Source: Collimonas arenae
GTDB lineage: Bacteria; Pseudomonadota; Gammaproteobacteria; Burkholderiales; Burkholderiaceae_D
NCBI RefSeq assembly: GCF_000786695.1
Contig: NZ_CP009962.1
Span: 4,216,001-4,280,000 of the forward strand
Direction of reading: 5' to 3'
Length of the DNA stretch: 64,000 nt
The position numbers and the translations under genes were made by a program. The first letter of the stretch is position 1. Every line of letters begins with the position of its first letter. The notes under the pieces are model-generated. The model was not told where the DNA came from and made no database searches. It worked only from the letters and a program-made list of their open reading frames with translations. This document shows, piece by piece, positions 33,485-42,622 of the stretch.

Positions 33485-33892
33485 TCATCTGCATTTTCTT
33501 CACAACGCCACCAGTTTCTCAGCCTGGCTGAGGAACGAGATTTAACCGCAAAGTCGATTTAATCTCTTAACTACCATCTTCCTCGCGGCCAGTTCAATCA
33601 ATCATCGAATAATTCTTTCCGGGAAAAAACACTTCTTCTCGGTCTGCTTCTTTGCGGATTCGGTGCTAACGCGCCGGAAATTAGAGTCCCAACAGCCCTC
33701 AAATCATCTCTTTCGATATTCAATACAAATCTGGAATAAAAATATTTCCACGTGATAACACCTCTCCCCATTTGACAACACTTAATGTTAAATAATGTCA
33801 ATAAGCCTAATCACACCTATTGTCTTTGTTTAGAACATTTTATGATCTGCTCGTACTTTGGAGTTCGTACTTGGAAAAAGGGGATAACAGTC
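33485..33892. other. Intergenic, no gene seen
   Basis: Begins with a short hairpin (CTCAGCC at 33518 with GGCTGAG at 33526) without a T-run after the AraC gene, then AT-rich sequence leading to the GGGG ribosome-binding site of the next small gene. Confidence 0.4.
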
Positions 33893-34075
33893 ATGGACAA
33901 AATAGAAAAGCTGGCAATGAACAGAGTTGCTATTGCAGACAGGTTTAACGAACGTCAATTAAAGGACAAACGCCTCGCGTCCTTACTTGAATCCGAAAGA
34001 AAATTATATGAAGCCGGTATGTCCATTAACTACTATGTTTTAGGCATTGCGCTATTGAAGATAATCTCTCCTTAG
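33893..34075 (+). CDS. Small hypothetical protein, 60 aa
   Basis: Start ATG 33893 follows AAAAAGGGGATAACAGTC, a good ribosome-binding site. The protein is charged and helical (MDKIEKLAMNRVAIADRFNE, RLASLLESERKLYEAGMS) with a short hydrophobic C-terminus (YYVLGIALLKIISP). The longer in-frame start at 33785 lacks a site. I recognise no family. Confidence 0.45.
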   Translation: MDKIEKLAMNRVAIADRFNERQLKDKRLASLLESERKLYEAGMSINYYVLGIALLKIISP

Positions 34076-34581
34076 CGCACATACGGCGTATTGAAATGTT
34101 GGGTAAAAATATTAAACGGGCTAGCCAAGTGGCGCAGCGACGGCGGTAAATAGTGAAGACACATTCACCCGCCATCCCCTGAATCAAAGCCGATGGCTAC
34201 GCCCATCGCTGTGATTAGCACGTATCCACAACGCTATTCTGTAATAGCGATTGCCGAGATGGTTATCGTGCCGATGCTATCCTCGTTCGCCTCCGAGTCA
34301 GTTTGAACACAGCGCGTCTGGCTGCAAATTCAATGTGACGCCGAAAAATTCCCTGCAGCACACGCATCGTCGTGACTGTGAGAGCCAACGCACTTATTCC
34401 AAATTTGCCCACTCCATTTTCTCTTCTATAGCAATGAATTCCGTATCAGTGCTTGCTGTGTTTGCTAGAAATAGCTGATGCTGAAGTGGGCGGAGGCGGT
34501 ACGATGCGCACTGTATTTTTTACGCATCAATGCCGCATCTCACTTCACCGATGGCTTCATCTATTTCTAATCCCTAAAGAA
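34076..34581. other. Intergenic, no gene seen
   Basis: Spacer of mixed composition. Short open frames lack start signals. No repeat or RNA gene is recognisable. Confidence 0.5.
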
Positions 34582-34902
34582 TTAGCATTCGCCTTTTTTC
34601 TCATGGCCAGGTGGGCAATGATCTCGGCCATGATCATGGTGATCCCTGTCTTCATCTTCGTTATGACGATGATTTTTATCGTCTCCGTGATAGCGATTAT
34701 GTTCTTGCCATTCGCGTCGCTCCCAGTAACGATGGCCGTCATAGTATCGATCTCCATGCCAACCAACCACAACAACCGGGGCTGGAGCGACGACAACAGG
34801 AGCTGGCACGCCAATATTGATGCCCACGTCGATGGCATGCGCGGAACCGGCAAGTACGATTCCGAGGCTGATGATCGCAGAAGCAATAAGTGTATTTTTC
34901 AT
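34582..34902 (-). CDS. Small His/Asp-rich exported protein
   Basis: A 106-residue protein starting at ATG 34902 with GGAAAGAG upstream. A signal peptide (IASAIISLGIVLAGSAHA) ends near residue 23. The mature part opens with a Val/Pro-rich strand region (VGINIGVPAPVVVAPAPVVV), then a YYDGHRYWERREW segment and a tail very rich in His, Asp and Glu (HNEDEDRDHHDHGRDH) with one Cys at the very end. The tail could bind divalent metals in the periplasm; this is inference from composition. Similar YXXGHRYW-containing proteins are common unannotated exported proteins in betaproteobacteria. It stands alone. Confidence 0.75.
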   Translation of the reverse strand: MKNTLIASAIISLGIVLAGSAHAIDVGINIGVPAPVVVAPAPVVVVGWHGDRYYDGHRYWERREWQEHNRYHGDDKNHRHNEDEDRDHHDHGRDHCPPGHEKKGEC

Positions 34903-35556
34903 GATCTCTTTCCAGACAGTGTTTTTAAAATGATCCTGGAAATCGATTGCGACAAATTTTTCGCGATGAATCGCCTATCCAGTTTGATCAAAACGGGATC
35001 CATCACGTTGTAGTTGACCACCCCAATTGGAAGTCACAATCTTTAACGTTATCCCACCCATTTTCCTTTTCTGGTTGTGGCCGGTATGTAACGACCTCAA
35101 TGCCATGGCCACGCACCGACGATGAATTATCGTTTGCGCGAGATCGTTGAAAAATTAATGTAACGCTGATCTGGATGCAAACCACAATATGTTCCTCTGA
35201 AATAGCGTGACGGACCAAGCTCTTGGTTTACGAAAGTAACAATGATGTTCGTGCCCTCTCCCCAAGCGTTTGGAGGATGGAGAAGCCCACTGCATCAGCA
35301 GTGACGCAATATGACGAACTTTAACAATTGACTTTCTATTTCTGCGAAATACCGGTTACACCTTCAACCTCTATGCCGCGCATGCTGTCGTATTAAAAGC
35401 AGCAGAGCATCTGCCGTATATATGGTCTGCATTCATTGCATTTATGAACGAGGTGATTTTGCAATTGTTCACATTATTTGCGTCAACACGCTTCAAACTA
35501 CTGACGTTATCTAGGCTTGTGGGAAATGCCCACTACTACCAAAGGATGCATACACC
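34903..35556. other. Intergenic, no gene seen
   Basis: 654 nt between divergent small exported-protein genes. It must hold both promoters. I saw no convincing open frame, RNA or repeat. Confidence 0.5.
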
Positions 35557-35916
35557 ATGAATAAAATTATCTCCGCCGTCGCTATTGCAGCATTTTCCAT
35601 CGGGACTGCCTACGCGCAAATTCCTGCTCAACCCAATGTCAACGCAATGGCAAATGGTGCTGTCGATGCCGCCAAGAATTCTGCAACTACTACTGCGAAA
35701 ACTACAGCGACAAATATCACGAACAATGCTGCATCAGCTGTCGCCGCCAAAGTGGATGCCAAAACAACCCAGGCTGTAACCCAGCCAACGAGTGCGCCGT
35801 CTGCTGCCGGACAGGCCGCCGCCAATGAAAAACCAGTGAAAGCAACAACCCACAAAAAAAGTGCGAAAAAGCATCACAAGAAAGCGTCCGGCAATGCTGT
35901 GAAGCCCGCAGCTTAA
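35557..35916 (+). CDS. Small exported Ala/Thr/Lys-rich protein
   Basis: A 119-residue protein with a short signal peptide (MNKIISAVAIAAFSIGTAYA, cleaved near 20). The mature chain is low-complexity: Ala/Thr/Asn-rich heptad-like stretches (NGAVDAAKNSATTTAKTTAT) and a strongly basic tail (THKKSAKKHHKKASG). The basic tail might bind surface polymers or nucleic acid, or be disordered. It is followed at once by a modest terminator and then by ompA on the same strand. No family is recognised. Confidence 0.75.
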   Translation: MNKIISAVAIAAFSIGTAYAQIPAQPNVNAMANGAVDAAKNSATTTAKTTATNITNNAASAVAAKVDAKTTQAVTQPTSAPSAAGQAAANEKPVKATTHKKSAKKHHKKASGNAVKPAA

Positions 35917-35935
35917 TCACGGAACTGGTATGAAA

Positions 35936-35965
35936 AAGGCTCTGCAGCGATGTCGAGCCTTGTTG
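35936..35965 (+). terminator. Short terminator-like hairpin
   Basis: AAGGCTC (35936-35942) pairs with GAGCCTT (35955-35961), followed by TTGTTGTT-like sequence. It separates the small exported-protein gene from ompA. Confidence 0.5.
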
Positions 35966-36031
35966 TTATGCCAGTGGCTTGGCAACGGTTTTTTTCAATA
36001 TAAATAGTTTACCAACGAGAGAGAATTAACG

Positions 36032-37078
36032 ATGAATCGAAATAAAATCAGCGCAGCACTCCTTATCCTGTTCAGTGCATCCGCACTCAACGCATCGGCG
36101 CAAAATGTGCCTGCATCAACCTACAATCCTTCCTGGTACGTCGCGCCAAGCGTGAATCTGTTGGATGCGGATGCCCGCTTCCTGGGTGGCAATGACAAGA
36201 ACGGTCCCGGCGCTGCATTGCGCTTTGGCCGCGCCGTTTCGCAAGACTGGGATGTGCAGCTGGGCGCAACCTATGGACAAGCCAAAGATAAAGATGTGGG
36301 CATTACCTATAAACGCAGCACATTAGGTGCTGACGCCTTGTACATGTTTTCGCGTGGCGCATTCCAACCATTCCTGCTGGGCGGCGCTGGCGTCGAATTT
36401 GACAAGGTCAACAACAATGGTCTCGGCGGCAGTGCTTCCAAGACGGCGCCATACCTGAATATCGGCGCCGGCTTGCGCTATGCCTTTAGCGATCAATGGA
36501 GCATGCAAGCCGATGTGCGGCGTTCAGTCGGATTTCTCGGAAACAATAGCGATTTCGGCTTTAAGCGGGCCAACAACACGACGTTCGGTCTTGGCTTGAT
36601 CTATACGTTCGACAAAGCGCCCGCTCCTGTAGTTTCCGCGCCGCCGGCACCGGAACCACGGGTAGAAGCTCCGCAACCACAACCAGCGCAACCGCGTTTT
36701 GAGAAAATCACGTTGTCGTCGACTCAGTTGTTTGGTTTCGATAGCGCGACGCTGCGCCTGCCGCAACCGAAACTCGACGAAATCGCTACCTCGCTGGCCG
36801 CCAATTCGCAAGTTAACAATGTCGTCGTCAGTGGCTACACCGATCGGCTAGGCTCCGACAAATACAATCTGAAGCTGTCGCAACGCCGCGCAGATTCGGT
36901 CAAAACCTATCTGGTGAATCACGGCGTTACTGCCAACCGCCTGACTGCCGTCGGCAAAGGAAAAGCCAATCCTGTAGTCGAATGCAATGAAAAAAATCGG
37001 GTCGCGTTGATTAAATGCCTGGAGCCGAACCGTCGTGTTGAGGTGGAACAGATCACAGTCGAAAAACAGGTGCGTTAA
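36032..37078 (+). CDS. ompA: OmpA-family outer-membrane protein
   Basis: A 348-residue protein. Signal peptide ends at ASA-Q (residue 23). Residues about 30-200 form an eight-strand OmpA-like barrel (SWYVAPSVNLLDADARFLGG, DWDVQLGATYGQAKDKD, NTTFGLGLIYTFDK with its terminal aromatic). A Pro-rich hinge (APEPRVEAPQPQPAQPR) leads to the peptidoglycan-binding OmpA C-terminal domain (LFGFDSATLRLPQPKLDEIA, GYTDRLGSDKYNLKLSQRRA, LEPNRRVEVEQI). It contributes to envelope integrity. Start ATG 36032 has GAGAGA upstream. The gene is followed by two hairpins. It is separate from the OmpA domain fused to the giant surface protein. Confidence 0.93.
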   Translation: MNRNKISAALLILFSASALNASAQNVPASTYNPSWYVAPSVNLLDADARFLGGNDKNGPGAALRFGRAVSQDWDVQLGATYGQAKDKDVGITYKRSTLGADALYMFSRGAFQPFLLGGAGVEFDKVNNNGLGGSASKTAPYLNIGAGLRYAFSDQWSMQADVRRSVGFLGNNSDFGFKRANNTTFGLGLIYTFDKAPAPVVSAPPAPEPRVEAPQPQPAQPRFEKITLSSTQLFGFDSATLRLPQPKLDEIATSLAANSQVNNVVVSGYTDRLGSDKYNLKLSQRRADSVKTYLVNHGVTANRLTAVGKGKANPVVECNEKNRVALIKCLEPNRRVEVEQITVEKQVR

Positions 37079-37095
37079 GTCGTTGTCGTTGTTCA

Positions 37096-37130
37096 TTGAC
37101 TGAGAACGATTTTGGATCGCTCTCAGTCAA
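37096..37130. terminator. Hairpin after ompA
   Basis: TTGACTGAGA (37096-37105) pairs perfectly with TCTCAGTCAA (37121-37130), with further CGAT/ATCG pairing inside the loop. There is no T-run. It may protect the ompA mRNA 3-prime end. Confidence 0.6.
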
Positions 37131-37186
37131 ACCGACTGTTGCATCAGATGGCGATGTAAATACTTAATCTCACAGATGTAGCACTG

Positions 37187-37211
37187 AACCGCCGAAAGGC
37201 GGTTTTTTTGG
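37187..37211 (+). terminator. Rho-independent terminator of ompA
   Basis: AACCGCC (37187-37193), GAAA tetraloop, GGCGGTT (37198-37204), followed by a run of T. A textbook intrinsic terminator. Confidence 0.92.
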
Positions 37212-37256
37212 GGAAGCTGGAAATCAAAAAAGCACGCTGGCGCGATTTTCCGGGTA

Positions 37257-37469
37257 TCACAGTCCGCTAAAAAGTTGCGCTACCGTGATACTCAATGCTT
37301 TAGCCAAAGTCTCTATCGCAGATAAAGAAGGATTGCGAAGTCCTCTTTCAATGCCGCTGATGTAGGTGCGGTCAAAACCACACATGTGAGCAAAACCTTC
37401 CTGAGAAAGAGCGCGCTCTTTCCTCAGTTCTCTTATGCGTTCACCGAAGCGTATCGATAAAGTTTTCAT
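37257..37469 (-). CDS. XRE-family helix-turn-helix regulator
   Basis: A 70-residue protein consisting of one Cro/C1-type helix-turn-helix: FGERIRELRKERALSQEGFA, HMCGFDRTYISGIERGLRNP, SLSAIETLAKALSITVAQLF. The compact length is typical of single-domain regulators, such as restriction-modification controllers or C.Protein-like repressors, but no restriction system is nearby. It is convergent with ompA. Its target is unknown, with autoregulation likely for this class. Confidence 0.88.
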   Translation of the reverse strand: MKTLSIRFGERIRELRKERALSQEGFAHMCGFDRTYISGIERGLRNPSLSAIETLAKALSITVAQLFSGL

Positions 37470-37959
37470 ATAAGCGTTACCCCATTTTGTAGACTAATCG
37501 AACACGGACTAATCGTCACATGTTGCAATATTAACTAATCATCACTCTTGGATTTTCAGCTACCTTGGATCACCAAAAGCCAGTCTCGATTTCAAGTTAT
37601 GGATAAGGAGATATCGATAAACAACATCCACGCTCGTCATTCAGAATCCGCCGCACTGGCTCCAGAGCGTTCCAAAACATCAGCAAATCCACTCAAAGAA
37701 TCCAGCAGCGTCTCACTGTATCTTTTTACCAAGAGGATGATTCTGAAATACTTTGGATACGAATGCTTGGCCCCAGACTTAAACGAGCCGGCTTTGCGCC
37801 CAATACCCCATTGCGCGTCAGGATCATGAAGGGTTGCCTTATGATCACCAGCGACTAAGATAATGCAGCCAGGCGATCAAATATCTGTCAAGGTGAAACG
37901 CACTTTGGCGTTAAGCGATCCCAGACAACCACGAACCGTTCGCGCATCTCACATCAGAA
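37470..37959. other. Intergenic, doubtful small frame
   Basis: Upstream region of the XRE gene. A plus-strand frame from ATG 37598 (MDKEISINNIHARHSESAAL) to 37829 is possible, preceded by no clear ribosome-binding site. I do not call it. Confidence 0.4.
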
Positions 37960-38889
37960 ATGACAATGCCTCCTCCCAACGTCTTTCCCTCGTTCAAAAG
38001 CGATGAGGCCAAAGAACGGTATATCGCGGCCTACGACGCCCTGCTCCGGGACTGGCCGGTTCCTTACCAGGAGCTCAATCTGGCGACCCGCCTTGGGCCG
38101 ACGTATGTGATCGCCAGCGGTCCTGCGGATGCGCCCCCGCTCGTGCTGCTGCCCAGTTTTGCGGGAAGCGCCACGATCTGGCGGCTGAACGTCGCGAGGC
38201 TGAGTCGCCACTACAGAATCTATGCTGTCGACGTGATCGGCCAGCCAGGGAAAAGCCTGACGAATCGGCGACTGCGCAACCGGCACGAATACGCCAATTG
38301 GCTGGTCGATCTGCTTGACGCTTTGGACGTACAGCGCGCATCGATCGTGGGATGTTCTTTTGGCGGCTTCTTGGCTTTGAACCAGGCTTCGCTTACGCCT
38401 GAACGGGTCGATCGCGTGGTGCTTATCAATCCGGTCGGCACCTTCGCTTCGCAATTCTGGAAGTTGTTCTACTCCGCGCGGATAAAACGGCCAATTGTGA
38501 AACTGGGCCGCCGCCTTGTAGGCAGCAAAAAAATCCCCAGTCTTGCCGATTTAGGCATCCGCCCACCGCGGGATGCCAAGTGGAGCGCTCTGATGGCGAC
38601 AATGATGTCTTCGGTTTCCAAGTTGAGCATCATTACGCCCTCAGTACTCAGTGGCCGTGAACTGCGTTCCATACGCACGCCTGCATTGCTGCTGATCGGC
38701 GACGCGGAGAAGCTCTACGATCCCGTGGCGATGTTGACTCTGGCGCAGAAACGTATGCCAACTCTCAAGGGCGGAATCGTGCCAGACGCTGATCACATTG
38801 CCGCAATGGCGCAGCCCGACGACGTCAACGAGCGCATCATACGGTTCTTGCAATCAGACGACGATGCAATGGATGTCGTTTCACAATGA
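37960..38889 (+). CDS. Alpha/beta hydrolase
   Basis: A 309-residue cytoplasmic hydrolase. The fold is shown by the oxyanion strand (LVLLPSFAGSATIW), the nucleophile elbow GCSFGG with Ser133, an acid candidate Asp248 (LLLIGDAEKLYD) and His279 (DADHIAAM). The substrate is unknown; the overall pattern fits the broad esterase/peroxidase-like group with carboxylate handling in MhpC/BphD-like proteins. No signal peptide. It stands alone, converging on the pqi operon 62 nt away. Start ATG 37960 is chosen as the first in-frame start; ATG 37966 is an alternative. Confidence 0.88.
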   Translation: MTMPPPNVFPSFKSDEAKERYIAAYDALLRDWPVPYQELNLATRLGPTYVIASGPADAPPLVLLPSFAGSATIWRLNVARLSRHYRIYAVDVIGQPGKSLTNRRLRNRHEYANWLVDLLDALDVQRASIVGCSFGGFLALNQASLTPERVDRVVLINPVGTFASQFWKLFYSARIKRPIVKLGRRLVGSKKIPSLADLGIRPPRDAKWSALMATMMSSVSKLSIITPSVLSGRELRSIRTPALLLIGDAEKLYDPVAMLTLAQKRMPTLKGGIVPDADHIAAMAQPDDVNERIIRFLQSDDDAMDVVSQ

Positions 38890-38951
38890 CGGATCAGGCG
38901 TTATATAAGCCTTGGCGACCGGATTGTTTCATGTATGCCTGGACTACTTTG

Positions 38952-39560
38952 TCATGGTTGCAGCGTGCGTAACTTCGTCGCGATGTCTGCAGCGGTGCTG
39001 GCAACGATCTGCTGGTAAGCCGCAACTACGCTGTCTGTCCGATCCGAAACCGGCAACCCTGCTTTCGTACGGCCTGCCGTCAATTCTCCATCCGTTACTC
39101 GCTGTACGGTCCAGTTGATGATGGCGTTGACGCGCTTGCCAGGTTCCGCGTCCAGATTCACCACTTCGATGGTAATCCGGTACAGTGGGGCCAAACCGGC
39201 AATGTCCTGATGGTAGGTATCGACGGCGCCGAGGCTGGCCTGTAACTGCTGTGAGAGCGCATCGCGCAATTCATCAGGAAGCGGCGCCAGCCAGCGGTCT
39301 TGCTCCATCAACTTGAGGCTGCCGTTTGCATTCTTCAAAAGCAGGTTGCTACGATTGAGGCGCTCCGGTACGCGAACGGGAGCCACTTCGATCAGCATCG
39401 GCTGTCTGGCCTGAATGGAGATCGATGCAGTGGCAATACCGGCTGCCGGCTCTCGCGCCAAAGTGTAATACCGCACTTCCGGCGAAGCGCATCCACTCAG
39501 CAACGCAGCGGCAAGGAGCAATCCCGCAGGCAACACAGATCTATTGACACAGGTAATCAT
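38952..39560 (-). CDS. pqiC: PqiC-like intermembrane-transport lipoprotein
   Basis: A 202-residue lipoprotein of the ABC-type transport auxiliary (DUF330/PqiC) family. The signal peptide ends in the lipobox LSGC (Cys24). The mature part shows the family pattern: VRYYTLAREP, PMLIEVAPVRVPERLNRSNL, MEQDRWLAPLPDELRDALSQ. In E. coli PqiC is an outer-membrane lipoprotein that caps the PqiB needle in lipid transport between membranes. Its start overlaps the pqiB stop by ATGA, so it is the last gene of the operon pqiA-pqiA-pqiB-pqiC. Confidence 0.9.
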   Translation of the reverse strand: MITCVNRSVLPAGLLLAAALLSGCASPEVRYYTLAREPAAGIATASISIQARQPMLIEVAPVRVPERLNRSNLLLKNANGSLKLMEQDRWLAPLPDELRDALSQQLQASLGAVDTYHQDIAGLAPLYRITIEVVNLDAEPGKRVNAIINWTVQRVTDGELTAGRTKAGLPVSDRTDSVVAAYQQIVASTAADIATKLRTLQP

Positions 39561-41200
39561 GGTTTCTCCGTATCTGTCTTGCCGCGTATCACAGCTTCGG
39601 GATGCCGCTCCAGATAATCGGTCAAGGTGCGCAGTGAAGTTGCGGCGCGCGTCAGCTCCTGCATCATGCGGCGCGCATCCTGCTGCACCGGCGCATTTGG
39701 CGAGAGCGTACCGTTGACTGCCTGCAGCGTCTTGTGCGCGTCCTGCAGCGCTGCAGTGACTTCCGGCATGACATCACCATTGAGCCGGTCAACCAGCTTG
39801 TCGGCGTTGTTCAACAGCTTTTCCAGCCCGGCCATCGAGGTACGCAAGTCCTGGCCGATCTGCTCGAACGGCACCTTGTCGACCTTGCTGACAATATCGC
39901 CCAGTTTGTTCTGCAACTCATCGAGAGTGCCAGGAGTCGTGGCCAACTCCGGCATCGGGCCATCGATGCTGACGTTGACCGGCGGTGCTTTTGGGAAAAA
40001 ATCAAACGCCACGTAGAGCTGGCCGGTCAGCAAGTTGCCCGTACGTAGTTGTGCCCGCATGCCGCGTTTGTTCATGGTTTCGGCAATGTTGCGTGCTTGC
40101 TCTTTGTTCTCCAGATCGCGTGGACTGATACCCAGCCGGGATGGGTATAACTCCACCACAACAGGTATGCGGAAGATTTTCTTATCGCGCTGGTATTCGA
40201 TGCCGATCGAGCGCACCTGCCCGACCACGATGCCGCGAAAATCCAGCGGCGCGCCCGGCGACAAACCACGCACGGACTGGTCGAAATTGAGTACTGCCAG
40301 AGAGGGCGCCAACTCATCTGGCGCCTTCATCGCCTCGGCCTGGTCGCCGGCGAGCATGAACTCTGTGTTCTCGCTGGCCGCGACGGCGGCATTGGCATTC
40401 TCCGATGCCTGGAAAGCCACGCCGCCCAGTAATACAGTGGCGAGCGACTGTGTGTTGACCTTAAGGCCGCTAGCGTCGAGCTTGATATCGAAACCGCTGG
40501 CGTGCCAGAAACGCGTATCGGTGGTCACCAGCTTGTCGTATGGCTGGTTGACGAAGACCCGCAAGGTGATATCTCTGCCGTTGGGATCAAGCTGGTAAGC
40601 CACCACTTGGCCGACCTGTACGCGCCGGTAGTAGACCGGCGAGCCGATGTCGAGCGAACCAAGGTCGGCGGCATGCAGCACGAATTGCTTGCCGGAGGCA
40701 TCGGTAGTCACAGCCGGGGGTGCTTCCAGCCCGGTGAAGATGTGCGTGCGCGCCTCCGACTTGCCGGCATCGACGCCGATATAGGCGCCGGAGAGCAACG
40801 TCTCCAGGCCCGAGATGCCAGAGATGGCAAAGCGCGGACGCACCACCCAGAAGCGTGTGTCTTGGGCCGAAAAACTTTCGCAATCGGTTGTCAGCGCGAT
40901 AGTGGCCACCACATGCGAACGGTCCGGCGCCAGGCGAATCGACTTGACCAGGCCGATGTCGACCGCCTTGTAGCGCACCACTGTCTTGCCGGGCGTCAGT
41001 CCTTCGGCATCACGGAAGGCCACGCTAATCTCCGGTCCCTGCCCTGTCAGCGCGTGGACCAGCAATGACAAGCCGACTGTGGCGGCAACGACCGGAATCA
41101 GCCAGACAAGCGAAGGTAGCCAACGTGCACGCTGGCGCAGTTCCGGTTGTGGCGGCGAAGGCGCTGCCGGAGGATCGGAAGAATTAAGTTGGGTCATCAT
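39557..41200 (-). CDS. pqiB: PqiB-like MCE protein
   Basis: About 547 residues, the same length as E. coli PqiB. An N-terminal membrane anchor (SLVWLIPVVAATVGLSLLVH) follows a short cytosolic tail; three MCE domains follow (begin near PEISVAFRDAEGLTPGKTVV, then LGSLDIGSPVYYRRVQVGQV, then VRGLSPGAPLDFRGIVVGQV), and a long helical C-terminus (LDELQNKLGDIVSKVDKVPF) builds the needle. It spans the periplasm for lipid transport. Start ATG 41200 (or 41197) overlaps the preceding pqiA-like gene by 17 nt; the longer upstream frame is that gene's shadow. Confidence 0.92.
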   Translation of the reverse strand: MMTQLNSSDPPAAPSPPQPELRQRARWLPSLVWLIPVVAATVGLSLLVHALTGQGPEISVAFRDAEGLTPGKTVVRYKAVDIGLVKSIRLAPDRSHVVATIALTTDCESFSAQDTRFWVVRPRFAISGISGLETLLSGAYIGVDAGKSEARTHIFTGLEAPPAVTTDASGKQFVLHAADLGSLDIGSPVYYRRVQVGQVVAYQLDPNGRDITLRVFVNQPYDKLVTTDTRFWHASGFDIKLDASGLKVNTQSLATVLLGGVAFQASENANAAVAASENTEFMLAGDQAEAMKAPDELAPSLAVLNFDQSVRGLSPGAPLDFRGIVVGQVRSIGIEYQRDKKIFRIPVVVELYPSRLGISPRDLENKEQARNIAETMNKRGMRAQLRTGNLLTGQLYVAFDFFPKAPPVNVSIDGPMPELATTPGTLDELQNKLGDIVSKVDKVPFEQIGQDLRTSMAGLEKLLNNADKLVDRLNGDVMPEVTAALQDAHKTLQAVNGTLSPNAPVQQDARRMMQELTRAATSLRTLTDYLERHPEAVIRGKTDTEKP

Positions 41201-41816
41201 TTGCGTCCAGCGACTCCCACAACAAACGGGGATCGAAACTGAAGGAGGCCAGCATGGTGAGTACCACCACGCAGGCGAAGGCCAGGGCTCCGGGGCCGGG
41301 AATAATTGTGGCCAGTTGGCCTGCATGCACCAGTGCAGCCAGCATGGCGACGACAAAAATGTCGAGCATCGACCAGCGCCCGATCGCCTCCACCAAGCGG
41401 TATAACCGGGTCTGTTGCCGGATGCGCCAGGTAGAACGGGAATGTACCAACAGCAACAGCACCATCAGGATTGCCATCTTCAGCAACGGCACCACCACAC
41501 TGGGAATCAGCACCAGGATGGCCAGCCCCTTGGAACCGGATATCCAGAAATAGACTATGCCGGAGAGAATCGTATCGCGAGAGGTGCCGAAGACGGACTG
41601 CGTGCTCATCATTGGCAGCAAGTTAGCGGGGACATGGAGGATCATCGCCGAGATCAGAAAAGCCCAGGTACGCGCCAGGCTATCAGGCTTGCGATAGTGC
41701 AGAACGGTATCGCAGCGTGGGCATGACTGGCCATCGAATGCGCGCGGACTGAGCAAGTCGCAAGCGTGGCAGGACACCATTCCCGACGAAGCGCTGCCGG
41801 GCAACGGCGCGCTCAC
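41184..41816 (-). CDS. PqiA-like membrane protein, second half-size copy
   Basis: 210 residues with one zinc-ribbon-like CxxC pair set (SCHACDLL and SCPRCDTV) followed by four membrane spans (WAFLISAMILHVPANLLPMM, LAILVLIPSVVVPLLKMAIL, DIFVVAMLAALVHAGQL, FACVVVLTMLASFSFDPRL). E. coli PqiA is about 417 residues with two such units in one chain; here each unit is its own gene. It starts by ATGA overlap with the first copy at 41813-41816 and overlaps pqiB at its end, so the four genes are translationally coupled. Confidence 0.9.
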   Translation of the reverse strand: MSAPLPGSASSGMVSCHACDLLSPRAFDGQSCPRCDTVLHYRKPDSLARTWAFLISAMILHVPANLLPMMSTQSVFGTSRDTILSGIVYFWISGSKGLAILVLIPSVVVPLLKMAILMVLLLLVHSRSTWRIRQQTRLYRLVEAIGRWSMLDIFVVAMLAALVHAGQLATIIPGPGALAFACVVVLTMLASFSFDPRLLWESLDANDDPT

Positions 41817-42472
41817 TGCGGCGCCTTTGCCAGATACTGCCGCAGGTCGCGCGGATCAAACGACAGCATGGCAGCCAGCACCACCACCAGCAAACCGAAC
41901 GACCATAATCCAACACCTGGCATGATCTCGGCCATGCTGGAGAGTTTGGCCAGCGTCACCACTACGCCGAGCAGATAGATCTCAATCATGCCCCATGGGC
42001 GGCCTAGCTGGATGATACGCACGATACGTTCGAATCCGGGCGGCACGCGCTTACGCCTCATCAGCGCCAGCAGGTACAGTATCATCAGCATCTCTGCGAG
42101 CGGAAACAGGATGGTGGTCGCACATACCAGTACGGCTACCAGCGCCATATGATCCGCGTAGAGCGCCGCCACCGCACCCCAAAGCGTGGTCTGCGTGCGT
42201 ATGCCCATGAGATCAATTTCGACCACCGGACAAATATTCGATATCGAAAACAAGATGAGCGCCGTCATTGCCAACGGCAGCAGACGGTAATATGCACGGG
42301 CGCTTTCGCGGTACAGCACGCCACCGCAGCGCGAGCACAGGGCGCGCCCGCCCTCGGCGAGATCGGCGCGCTGATAAACGGCATCGCAGTATTTGCAAGC
42401 GATCAGATGCGGAAAGCCGGCGACGGAAACCGAAGCGTCGCTCGCTGCAATATGGTTCGTCATGGTATTCAA
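41813..42472 (-). CDS. pqiA: PqiA-like membrane protein, first half-size copy
   Basis: 219 residues: N-terminal cysteine pairs (IACKYCDAVY, ALCSRCGGVLY) and four membrane spans (LLPLAMTALILFSISNICPV, ALVAVLVCATTILFPLAEML, MIEIYLLGVVVTLAKLSSMA, LWSFGLLVVVLAAMLSFDPR). It corresponds to the N-terminal half of E. coli PqiA, an inner-membrane partner of the PqiB/PqiC lipid transporter. First gene of the operon. ATG 42472 or the ATG three codons later may be the true start. Paraquat induction in E. coli is through SoxRS; no such box was sought successfully here. Confidence 0.9.
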   Translation of the reverse strand: MNTMTNHIAASDASVSVAGFPHLIACKYCDAVYQRADLAEGGRALCSRCGGVLYRESARAYYRLLPLAMTALILFSISNICPVVEIDLMGIRTQTTLWGAVAALYADHMALVAVLVCATTILFPLAEMLMILYLLALMRRKRVPPGFERIVRIIQLGRPWGMIEIYLLGVVVTLAKLSSMAEIMPGVGLWSFGLLVVVLAAMLSFDPRDLRQYLAKAPQ

Positions 42473-42622
42473 CTATGAGATGGCTGCGGCTGGCGTTACG
42501 CCAGCCTGGAATACCATCCTGTCGATGATGGCAATGGTTGATTCTCGCTGGGCCGCATCTTGTTCAGTAGGCGGAACGGCCAATGCCGTTGTGGAACTGA
42601 TCGACTTGAGCGGCCCAGCCGC

